Positions 1-4,898 of a DNA stretch of 9,646 bases are shown here, one piece after another. Source of the DNA: an uncultured Oscillospiraceae bacterium (GTDB lineage: Bacteria; Bacillota; Clostridia; Oscillospirales; Oscillospiraceae); the NCBI GenBank assembly GCA_937915075.1, contig CALDMA010000043.1:1-9646 (forward strand), read 5' to 3'. Every line of letters begins with the position of its first letter. Position 1 is the first letter of the stretch. A program made the position numbers and the translations under genes. A model generated the notes under the pieces. The model did not search any database. It was given only the letters and a program-made list of their open reading frames with translations, and was not told where the DNA came from.

Positions 1-1
1 G

Positions 2-22
2 CTGAAAGGGGTGGAGCTATGA
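2..22 (+). CDS. C-terminal end of an upstream gene (partial)
   Basis: One frame is open from the window edge and ends in TGA at 20-22. It reads LKGVEL and overlaps the ATG at 19 as ATGA, the same stop/start coupling used elsewhere in this window. Only six residues are visible, so no function can be given. The call rests on the overlap pattern and could be chance. Confidence 0.3.
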   Translation: MKGVEL

Positions 23-312
23 CGGGGAGCAAGGTATTGGTCGTCAAGCTGCCGGTGTCGGTCGGTCAGGCGACGCCGCGGCCGCACTTCGTCGGAAAGG
101 CGTCGAGCGAAAAGGCGGACATCCACGCCCGGCTGAACCGGTACTGGTCGGAAAAGGGACCGGGCGCGATGAATCGGCTCTCCGAGGCCTGCGGGCTGGA
201 CGCCTCGAAGCTCTACATGATGCAGCGCAACGACGGGAAATTTGACATCGAGCACTGGCGCGCGGTCAACGCGGGGCTGGACAAGCTCGGATACGGAGGG
301 GCGAATGGCTGA
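19..312 (+). CDS. Small helix-turn-helix protein, XRE/Cro-like
   Basis: A 97-residue protein whose ATG is preceded by an AAAGGGGTGGAG ribosome binding site. The first 45 residues are basic and show no recognisable motif. Residues about 50-92 have the spacing of a lambda-repressor-type helix-turn-helix: MNRLSEACGLDASKLYMMQR followed by a helix containing WRAVNAGLDKLG. It would probably bind DNA near the replication genes. Its last 8 bases overlap the start of the Rep-like gene, so the two are translationally coupled and probably act together, for example as a regulator of Rep synthesis or an origin-binding partner. The DNA-binding call is by motif shape only; no specific family is recognised. 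Confidence 0.7.
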   Translation: MTGSKVLVVKLPVSVGQATPRPHFVGKASSEKADIHARLNRYWSEKGPGAMNRLSEACGLDASKLYMMQRNDGKFDIEHWRAVNAGLDKLGYGGANG

Positions 313-1042
313 GCTGTGCGTGGTCACGCAGCGAAGCGGACCGCTGACCAAGACCTACACCACCGACCGCTTCCGCCTTGTCTCATGGGCGGGCGAGCAG
401 CAGTGCCGCGGCTCGCCTGCGCTGCCCTCCATGTGGAGCTCCAGCGCGGAGAAGCTGGAGCTCTACCTCGCCCTCTTCGGCTACCTGGGCGTCCACTATG
501 TTCTGACCTTCGACGATGCGCACCTGCCGGCGTCCTTTGAGGACGTCAAGCGGTGCTTTGCCGCGTTCTGCAAGCGCGTGCGGCGCTTCGACCCGAGCAT
601 CCGGCGCTATGTCTACGCGGTGGAGGCGGGGCACAGCAATAAGCGCTGGCACATCCACTTTGTGGCGAGCGAGGACGACCTGCCGTTTGCCGTGGTGCAG
701 TTTTTGTGGGGCTACGGCTTCGTCAATCCGGGCTACAAGGAATATCCCGTGCTCAGCCGCGACGGCGGCTACCGACGGCTCGCTAAGTATTTCTGTAAGC
801 CGGACGAGATGATCCCGCTCGGGAAGCATCCGTGGGGCGTGGCGCGCGGGATGCGGCAGCTGATCCCTCCGCGCACGGTGCACGTGCAGACGCGAGCACC
901 GGCGATGCCGCGCGAGACCTTCTGGAGTGAGCGCTCGCGGCCGTGGGAGCGCGAGGTGAACGGTATGGCGAGCTGGCGCATCGAGTACGCGGACTGGATC
1001 GCAAAACCGCCGGAAAACGCAAGGACTTTTATTTTAGACTAA
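305..1042 (+). CDS. HUH-type rolling-circle replication-associated protein
   Basis: A 245-residue protein with the three motifs of HUH Rep endonucleases (the ORF2/G2P replication-protein group). Motif 1 is HYVLTFDDAHLP (about 64-75). Motif 2 is the metal-binding WHIHFVA, with H116 and H118. Motif 3 is YRRLAKYFCK (about 156-165), with Y162 the likely nucleophile and lysines beside it. Known members nick one strand of the origin and stay covalently bound to the 5' end, starting rolling-circle synthesis. The ATG at 305 is chosen over an in-frame start at 242 because GGAGGGG lies at 295-301 and the start overlaps the upstream stop. A helicase domain is absent, so host or other phage helicase would be needed. 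The C-terminal 80 residues are rich in Arg and Trp and unassigned. It could instead be a relaxase-like or regulatory HUH protein. Confidence 0.75.
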   Translation: MAELCVVTQRSGPLTKTYTTDRFRLVSWAGEQQCRGSPALPSMWSSSAEKLELYLALFGYLGVHYVLTFDDAHLPASFEDVKRCFAAFCKRVRRFDPSIRRYVYAVEAGHSNKRWHIHFVASEDDLPFAVVQFLWGYGFVNPGYKEYPVLSRDGGYRRLAKYFCKPDEMIPLGKHPWGVARGMRQLIPPRTVHVQTRAPAMPRETFWSERSRPWEREVNGMASWRIEYADWIAKPPENARTFILD

Positions 1043-1092
1043 TGAATCTAAGATAATACTTCTATAGAACGTTACTACTTGTAAGCTATGCT
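1029..1092 (+). promoter_or_regulatory. Candidate promoter region for the KTR gene
   Basis: The AT-rich gap after rep (about 32% GC over 1041-1140, against a strongly GC-rich surrounding) contains GATAAT at 1052-1057, five of six bases of the -10 consensus, with a weak TTATTT 17 bases upstream at 1029-1034. A second possible -10 is TATGCT at 1087-1092, without a good -35. A short inverted repeat, TTAGA (1034-1038) with TCTAA (1046-1050), overlaps the first candidate. Which element, if either, is used cannot be decided from sequence. Confidence 0.35.
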
Positions 1093-1113
1093 TTATTTGT
1101 AGACAAAGGGCAA

Positions 1114-1121
1114 AAAGGAGG
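1114..1121 (+). promoter_or_regulatory. Strong ribosome binding site fixing a GTG start
   Basis: AAAGGAGG lies 6 bases upstream of GTG at 1128. It is a near-perfect Shine-Dalgarno sequence and the main reason to accept a short gene with a non-ATG start here. Confidence 0.8.
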
Positions 1122-1127
1122 CAAAAA

Positions 1128-1328
1128 GTGTTGCAATCAAAACGGAATGATGGTAAACTGGTCACAAAGGACGGATGGCTGATGTGCCCGAGATGCGGGC
1201 GCGGCAAAGTCCTTCGGCTCAATCCCAAAACCAGAGCAACATCGCTGACGGTCTATTGCAAGATCTGCGGGAGCGAGTCCATCGTGAATATCGACGAGTG
1301 CCTGTGCCTGAGTGCCTGCGCCACATGA
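1128..1328 (+). CDS. Cysteine-rich KTR-type zinc-ribbon protein
   Basis: A 66-residue protein starting at GTG. The pattern GWLMCPRCG (C20, C23), then about 20 residues, then VYCKICGSESIVNI (C44, C47), matches the cysteine-rich KTR family common on mobile elements of Firmicutes. Four cysteines would bind one zinc ion. Three further cysteines (C58, C60, C64) at the C-terminus are unusual. The family's biochemical function is not established; nucleic-acid binding is a guess. The gene begins in an AT-rich island unlike its neighbours and its stop codon lies inside a terminator-like stem. This suggests a separately acquired cargo gene with its own signals. Confidence 0.7.
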   Translation: MLQSKRNDGKLVTKDGWLMCPRCGRGKVLRLNPKTRATSLTVYCKICGSESIVNIDECLCLSACAT

Positions 1329-1369
1329 TCCGCTGGATGCGGTTCGTGCTGGTGCAGGCTTTTTGTTTT
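1314..1369 (+). terminator. Probable intrinsic terminator, branched
   Basis: GCCTGCGCC (1314-1322) pairs with GGTGCAGGC (1351-1359), eight Watson-Crick pairs and one G-T wobble. It is followed at once by TTTTTGTTTT (1360-1369). The 28-nt loop holds an inner hairpin, CCGC (1330-1333) with GCGG (1339-1342). The element overlaps the end of the KTR gene and stops just short of the HNH ribosome binding site. The large loop lowers confidence. Confidence 0.5.
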
Positions 1370-1388
1370 GCCCGGAGGTGATAGCCCG

Positions 1389-1781
1389 ATGGCCCTAAAG
1401 CCGCTCCGGCCCTGCCGGCATCCCGGCTGCTGCGTGCTGGTGAGCGACGGCTACTGCGACGCCCATCGGCCGCGCGGCGACCGGCGCAGCGAGGAGGCGC
1501 AATCCTGGCGCTGGATGTACCAGACCGACGAGTGGAGGCTCGACCTGCGGCCGACGCAGCTACTGCGCGAGCCGTTCTGCCGCGAGTGCGCCCGGCATGG
1601 GCGACGGGTCCGCGCGACGGATGTGGACCACATCGTCGACCACAAGGGCGATTGGCAGACGTTCTGCGACCGGGACAATCTCGAGAGCCTCTGCCACAGC
1701 TGCCACAGCCGCAAGACGGCGCGAGAAATGCACGAAAACCGCAGCAGATCAAAGCGCCGCGGCGCGGCATCGAGGCGGTAG
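1389..1781 (+). CDS. Phage HNH endonuclease
   Basis: A 130-residue HNH nuclease. ATG at 1389 is preferred over a TTG at 1368 because GGAGGTGAT (1374-1382) is a good ribosome binding site for it. A first cysteine/histidine cluster (C9, C14, C23, H26) forms an N-terminal zinc knuckle. The core has CREC (C64, C67), then DVDHIVDHKGDW with the catalytic H81, N97 in DRDNLESL, and CHSCH (C102, C105, H106). This is the beta-beta-alpha-metal fold. HNH proteins beside terminase genes in HK97-like cos phages are known to act with the terminase in cos cleavage and packaging, and its position supports that role. The tail after residue 115 is very basic. Confidence 0.9.
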   Translation: MALKPLRPCRHPGCCVLVSDGYCDAHRPRGDRRSEEAQSWRWMYQTDEWRLDLRPTQLLREPFCRECARHGRRVRATDVDHIVDHKGDWQTFCDRDNLESLCHSCHSRKTAREMHENRSRSKRRGAASRR

Positions 1782-1881
1782 GCTTGGGCGCTCGGGCGCG
1801 TCGCGAGAGTGTCGCGCGGGGCTTCCTTGCAAACCCCTCCCCGGGGTCAGAAAGTTTGGGCGCGGCCCTCGAAAACCGCCG

Positions 1882-1928
1882 GCCCTCCCTCGTGAGAGAA
1901 AATTTCCCCACGGGGAATTTCGGAGGGC
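1882..1928. other. Two-arm inverted-repeat fold, candidate cosN
   Basis: GCCCTCC (1882-1888) pairs perfectly with GGAGGGC (1922-1928). Inside is a hairpin, AAATTTCCC (1900-1908) with GGGAATTT (1913-1920), eight pairs with one bulged T and a CACG loop. It sits about 100 bases after the HNH stop. The cos assignment is positional inference; no overhang can be read from sequence alone. Confidence 0.4.
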
Positions 1929-1930
1929 GG

Positions 1931-2040
1931 GCGCTGCGGAAGTGCAGCTGGAACAGGAAACCGCTGCGGGAGCGCAGCGAAAAGCGGAAAGTGCTGCGGA
2001 AGCGCAGCGAAATACAGAAAGCGCTGCGAAAACGCAGCGG
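1931..2040. repeat. Tandem array of 30-bp hairpin units (3 full, 1 partial)
   Basis: Units begin at 1931, 1961, 1991 and 2021 with exactly 30-bp spacing. Each carries GCTGCG, a 4-nt loop and CGCAGC, followed (except in the last) by an A-rich spacer ending in GAAA. The stem is 7 bp in unit 2 (1962-1979, loop GGAG) and unit 4 (2022-2039, loop AAAA), 6 bp in unit 3 (1993-2008, loop GAAG) and 5 bp plus a G-T in unit 1 (1933-1948). Loops and spacers vary while stems are kept. The fourth unit loses its spacer after 2040. Regular spacing suggests binding sites for a multimeric protein, such as terminase small subunit or Rep. Confidence 0.85.
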
Positions 2041-2096
2041 GAGGCTCCTGCGCGTTCCCCGCTTTTTGGGCAGAGCGGTGATGGATCTCCTTCTGT

Positions 2097-2130
2097 TTCC
2101 CCGCGCCCCCGGATCGCGAGGGGCGGGGAA
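2097..2130. other. Strong 11-bp stem-loop
   Basis: TTCCCC (2097-2102) pairs with GGGGAA (2125-2130) and GCCCC (2105-2109) with GGGGC (2120-2124), with a GC bulge at 2103-2104 and a 10-nt loop. No T-tract follows, so it is not a typical terminator. Confidence 0.6.
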
Positions 2131-2242
2131 TGCGCCGAAGCTCCTCAAGACCAAAACTGCCCTGCCTGGGCCGAAGGACTGCGCTTAATGCGTGGTGTAT
2201 TGACGTAGGCTCGGTGGGGCGGTCACTAAACAACGTCCGGTG

Positions 2243-2319
2243 TGGTCCCCGGCTCTTGAAGCCGACCATAGCCTTCACGGATCTGTCCCCCGCGCTCTCG
2301 CTCGTCGAGGGCCGGGGAC
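2243..2319. other. Nested, mutually exclusive inverted repeats before terS
   Basis: A local hairpin uses CGGCT (2250-2254) with AGCCG (2260-2264), extended by TGGT (2243-2246) with ACCA (2265-2268). A longer pairing of 9 perfect bases joins GTCCCCGGC (2245-2253) with GCCGGGGAC (2311-2319). The right arm can also pair with GTCCCC at 2285-2290. These folds exclude one another, as in a switching leader RNA. They could also be DNA elements of a packaging site. No known RNA family is recognised. Confidence 0.45.
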
Positions 2320-2335
2320 TGCATCGGAGAATCAT

Positions 2336-2361
2336 GCGCTGCAAAACGCAGCGGGCGGAAA
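2336..2361. repeat. Outlying fifth copy of the hairpin unit
   Basis: CGCTGC (2337-2342), loop AAAAC, GCAGCG (2348-2353), then GGCGGAAA. It closely resembles unit 4 of the array at 2021-2040, with one base fewer in the stem. Its GAAA end runs directly into the AAAGGAG ribosome binding site of the small terminase gene, so an RNA hairpin here would lie next to the initiation region. Confidence 0.7.
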
Positions 2362-2373
2362 GGAGTGGAAAGC

Positions 2374-2904
2374 ATGAGCGGAAAGCGACAGCCGACGGCA
2401 TTGGTGGAAGCCAATGGCCGGAAGCATTTGACAAAGGCCGAGGCTGACAGCAGACGCGACCATGAGGTCGTCGTCCCTCCGGTCGATGCGGTCACCCCTC
2501 CCAAATGGCTGCCGAAGGCCCTGCATAAAGAGTACCGCGAGATCGGCGAGCTGCTCAACAGCGCGGGTCTCTATGCCGAGCTCGACCGCGACGTCCTCGG
2601 ACAGTATTTTCTCTGCCGCGAGCGCTGGGCGAAGGCCGACCGAAAAGCTGCGGCAGCGATCCGAAAGAGCGACGAAAGGCTCGCCCGCGAATGGACGAGC
2701 ATCCAGGCCAGCTACTTCAAGCAGGCCCGACAGTGCGCCGAAGCGATGGGCCTGAGCGTGACCTCCCGCTGCCGCATCGTGGTGCCGACCGCTGTGGTCA
2801 ACGCGGCGTCCGCTTCCGGGGTTATCCCTGTAAGCGACGGGGCGGATGAGTTCACCGAGCGGCTGCGGCAGCGGCAGGCGGACGCGCTGGCGCGGAGCCT
2901 GTAG
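2374..2904 (+). CDS. terS: Terminase small subunit, P27 family
   Basis: A 176-residue protein. ATG at 2374 is chosen over a GTG at 2365 because AAAGGAG (2359-2365) sits 8 bases upstream of it. The family pattern is seen as GRKHLTKAE (15-23), PPKWLPKALHKEYREIGELL (42-61), then the D-rich helix DRDVLGQYFLCRERW (71-85), and the late block FKQARQCAEAMGLSVTSR (115-132). P27-type small terminases bind the packaging site on the concatemer and regulate the large subunit. The C-terminus (about 155-176) is charged and probably contacts TerL. It lies directly upstream of terL, with three bases between the stop and the next ATG. Confidence 0.88.
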   Translation: MSGKRQPTALVEANGRKHLTKAEADSRRDHEVVVPPVDAVTPPKWLPKALHKEYREIGELLNSAGLYAELDRDVLGQYFLCRERWAKADRKAAAAIRKSDERLAREWTSIQASYFKQARQCAEAMGLSVTSRCRIVVPTAVVNAASASGVIPVSDGADEFTERLRQRQADALARSL

Positions 2905-2907
2905 CAC

Positions 2908-4710
2908 ATGGCCTATCTCTTCGACCGCGAGGCGGGACAGTTCGTGTGCGACTTTGTCGAGCGCCTGCCGACAACCGACACGGGCAGGCCCTTCCGCCTC
3001 TACGACTGGCAGCGCGAGGCGCTGATGGAATTTTACGGCACGATGGACGTGCCCGAATCGGGCACGTCGGCTGTGGACCAGGAGCGGCTGCGCCGGTACT
3101 GGTATCTGTACCTCGAGATCCCGAAGAAGAACGGCAAGAGCGAGCTGGCCGCGGCGCTGGCCCTCTACCACCTCTTCGCCGACGGCGAGCTGAACGCGGA
3201 GGTCTATGTCTGCGCGGCGGACAAGGAAAACGCTTCGATCGTATTCAACGCCGCGGTCTTTATGGCGACGAGCGCGCCGTGGACGGCAAAGATGATCGCC
3301 CAGGGCGAGCTGAAGCTGATCGAGAGCCGGAAGCGTATCGAATACCGCAAGCGCGTGAAGACCGGCAACGGCGGCTACAAGTGGATCACGGTCGGCATTC
3401 TGCAGGTTCTCTCCGCCGAGGCGTACAGCAAGCACGGCTACAAGCCGAGCTGCGTTATCTTCGACGAGCTGCACGCGCAGCCCAACCGCGAGCTGTGGGA
3501 CGTTATGACCGGCGCGGCCGGCGCGAGCCGCCGGCAGCCTGCCTGGATCGTGCTGACGACCGCGGGCGACGACCCCGACCGCAGCTCCATCGGCTGGGAG
3601 ATCCACGAAAAGGCCGTGGGCATCCGCGACGCGCGGCGGCTGCGGCGCATCCAAAGCGAGGGCGGCGACGTGCGCTCGGTCCTCTCCCTCCGGCATGTCG
3701 GGGACGAGGACCTTGCGGACGCGGAGACGGAGCTGCTCGGCCGCGACGAGGAGAACTGGCTGCCGATCCTCTACGGCCTGACGGCGCTGTTCGGCGACGA
3801 CCCGGACGACCTCGAAAAGCTCGACATCTGGGACGAGAGCCTGTGGTATCTCTGCAACCCCTCGCTCGGCAAGCACCTGAGCCTGCGCAACATCCGCATG
3901 GAGGCGGCGAGCGCAAAGCGCAGCGAGGCCGAGGAGCGCGTCTTCCGGTGGCTGCGGCTCAACCAATGGATCACGACGAAGGCGGTCGGCTGGATCTCGC
4001 TCAACCTTTACGACAAAACGCAGTGGGGGCCGAGCAAAAAGCGCGAGCGCGAGGAGTGGCTGCGGCAGCTGGACGGAAAGCTCTGCTACGGCGGCGTGGA
4101 CCTCTCCACGAGCCGCGACCTGACGGCCTTTGTCCTCCTCTTCCCTCCCCAACCTGGGCTGGACGCGGCGGTGCTGCTGCCCTATGGCATCTGGCGGCCC
4201 GAGGCGACGGTAGACGATGCGGAGAAGCGCGACCACGTCCCCTATCGGGATTGGGCGCGGGCCGGATTCCTCGACCTGTGCCCCGGCGAGGTCATTGACT
4301 ACGGCGCGGTGGAGGAGCGCATCCGCGAGGCGCGGGAGCGCTACGACCTGCGCATGGTGGGCTTTGACCCGTATCTGAGCCGGACGATCACGCAGCGGCT
4401 CGCGCCGATCGTGCCGATCATCGAGATCCCGCAGGACCTCCGCAACATGAGCCCGGCGATGAAGGAGACGGACGACATGATGCAGCGCCACACGCTGCTG
4501 CATGTGCATAACACCTGCTTCCGCTGGACCTTTGGCAACGTCCGCTGTCACGCGGACGGGAACGGCAACATCAAGCCGCTCAAGAACAAATCGACGGGGC
4601 GCATCGACCCGGCGGTCGCGAGCATCATCGTGATGGCCGTGTGGATGATCGCCAAAAATCAGAAGCCCGACCTTGCCGCGGCGGTGGCGCGGGCGGACTT
4701 CACGCTGTGA
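2908..4710 (+). CDS. terL: Terminase large subunit (ATPase and nuclease)
   Basis: A 600-residue packaging motor of the HK97/YmfN-like terminase group. The ATPase has Walker A LEIPKKNGKSE (about 69-79) and Walker B CVIFDELHA (D186, E187), followed by the coupling-type segment IVLTTAGDDPD (about 214-224). The RNase H-like nuclease shows YGGVDLSTSRDLTAF (D398), MVGFDPY (D487) and GRIDPAVAS (D567), the acidic residues expected to hold two metal ions. It cuts concatemeric DNA and drives it through the portal. GGAG at 2894-2897 is a modest ribosome binding site. Residues 48-53 (VPESGT) are encoded by a 23-nt inverted repeat described separately and lie in a non-conserved segment before Walker A. 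Confidence 0.96.
   Translation: MAYLFDREAGQFVCDFVERLPTTDTGRPFRLYDWQREALMEFYGTMDVPESGTSAVDQERLRRYWYLYLEIPKKNGKSELAAALALYHLFADGELNAEVYVCAADKENASIVFNAAVFMATSAPWTAKMIAQGELKLIESRKRIEYRKRVKTGNGGYKWITVGILQVLSAEAYSKHGYKPSCVIFDELHAQPNRELWDVMTGAAGASRRQPAWIVLTTAGDDPDRSSIGWEIHEKAVGIRDARRLRRIQSEGGDVRSVLSLRHVGDEDLADAETELLGRDEENWLPILYGLTALFGDDPDDLEKLDIWDESLWYLCNPSLGKHLSLRNIRMEAASAKRSEAEERVFRWLRLNQWITTKAVGWISLNLYDKTQWGPSKKREREEWLRQLDGKLCYGGVDLSTSRDLTAFVLLFPPQPGLDAAVLLPYGIWRPEATVDDAEKRDHVPYRDWARAGFLDLCPGEVIDYGAVEERIREARERYDLRMVGFDPYLSRTITQRLAPIVPIIEIPQDLRNMSPAMKETDDMMQRHTLLHVHNTCFRWTFGNVRCHADGNGNIKPLKNKSTGRIDPAVASIIVMAVWMIAKNQKPDLAAAVARADFTL
3046..3068. repeat. 23-nt perfect inverted repeat inside terL (copy 1)
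   Basis: Eleven-base arms lie on either side of a central A at 3057. The 19-nt core CGTGCCCGAATCGGGCACG (3048-3066) is identical to one at 8394-8412. The outer pairs here are G-C and A-T. Read in the terL frame it gives VPESGT. Confidence 0.9.
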
Positions 4711-4716
4711 GGAGGA
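4711..4716 (+). promoter_or_regulatory. Ribosome binding site fixing a GTG start
   Basis: GGAGGA begins directly after the terL stop and lies 5 bases before GTG at 4722. It supports a short gene there rather than a start inside terL. Confidence 0.65.
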
Positions 4717-4721
4717 AGGCT

Positions 4722-4898
4722 GTGGAAAAGCTGCGAGACGTCGTGCTGCTGCTCGGCGTGCTGCTCATTACGGCGGGCGCGGGAATGATCTACATCCCGG
4801 CCGGCTTTATCGTGGGCGGCGTTCTTTTGATCGCAATGGCCGTCGTCGACGGCTTTGACGATAGTGCAAACGACGAAGGGAGTGATGGTCAAGCATGA
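4722..4898 (+). CDS. Small two-helix membrane protein between terL and portal
   Basis: A 58-residue protein starting at GTG. Residues about 5-22 (RDVVLLLGVLLITAGAGM) and 25-45 (IPAGFIVGGVLLIAMAVVD) form two hydrophobic helices joined by a very short turn, followed by an acidic soluble tail (DGFDDSANDEGSDGQA). Its stop overlaps the portal start as ATGA. Similar tiny membrane proteins occur at this site in some siphophages (for example the DUF1056 group), with no established function. It might sit in the inner membrane during head assembly, or be a lysis-timing or exclusion protein; the sequence does not decide. Confidence 0.7.
   Translation: MEKLRDVVLLLGVLLITAGAGMIYIPAGFIVGGVLLIAMAVVDGFDDSANDEGSDGQA

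Larger units (their letters stand above)
1782..2373. other. 592-bp non-coding, structure-rich region (cos/packaging candidate)
   Basis: No gene with a credible start and ribosome binding site is seen here, although two forward frames stay open because of the high GC. The gap stands out because all later genes abut or overlap. It contains CCCC-GGGG palindromes (ACCCC 1833-1837 with GGGGT 1843-1847), a two-arm fold at 1882-1928, four tandem hairpins, an 11-bp stem at 2097-2130, nested inverted repeats at 2243-2319 and a further hairpin at 2336-2361. In HNH-encoding cos phages the cos site usually lies next to the HNH and small terminase genes. That makes this the natural place for cosN and terminase binding. 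A replication origin for the Rep-like protein is the main alternative. Confidence 0.55.

Noticed and set aside
1389..1781. IscB/OMEGA or homing-type HNH system with the adjacent structured DNA as guide RNA
   Set aside because: The protein is only 130 residues, with no RuvC or guide-binding domain, and its neighbourhood and motifs are those of packaging HNH proteins.
1931..2040. CRISPR array
   Set aside because: Units are 30 bp in total with only about 10-bp degenerate spacers, no unique 30-bp spacers and no cas genes.
1782..2208. Forward open frames running through the hairpin array, one giving 10-residue repeats such as AESAAEAQRN
   Set aside because: The frames continue out of frame from inside the HNH gene and have no credible start with a ribosome binding site after it; the peptide repeats follow automatically from a 30-bp DNA repeat. 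A short gene starting at GTG 1942 is possible but unsupported.
2200..2230. TTGACG followed by ACTAAA as a promoter for terS
   Set aside because: The -35 is good, but no hexamer at 16-18 bases spacing resembles TATAAT, so it was not called.
2205..2250. Group I intron remnant (CACTAAAC near an HNH gene)
   Set aside because: The other conserved core elements are not found in matching order, and the HNH here is of the packaging-associated type.
2243..2268. tRNA-like anticodon arm (stem CGGC, 7-nt loop TCTTGAA, GCCG)
   Set aside because: Position 33 of the loop would be C rather than T, and there is no T-arm (GTTCGANTC-like) or acceptor stem.
2332..4551. Long antisense open frame (739 codons) opposite terS and terL; a similar one of 784 codons opposite 6112-8466
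   Set aside because: Both lie opposite well-supported genes, give low-complexity Arg/Ala/Val/Leu-rich products with no recognised domain, and are explained by high GC and the rarity of TTA, CTA and TCA codons on the forward strand.
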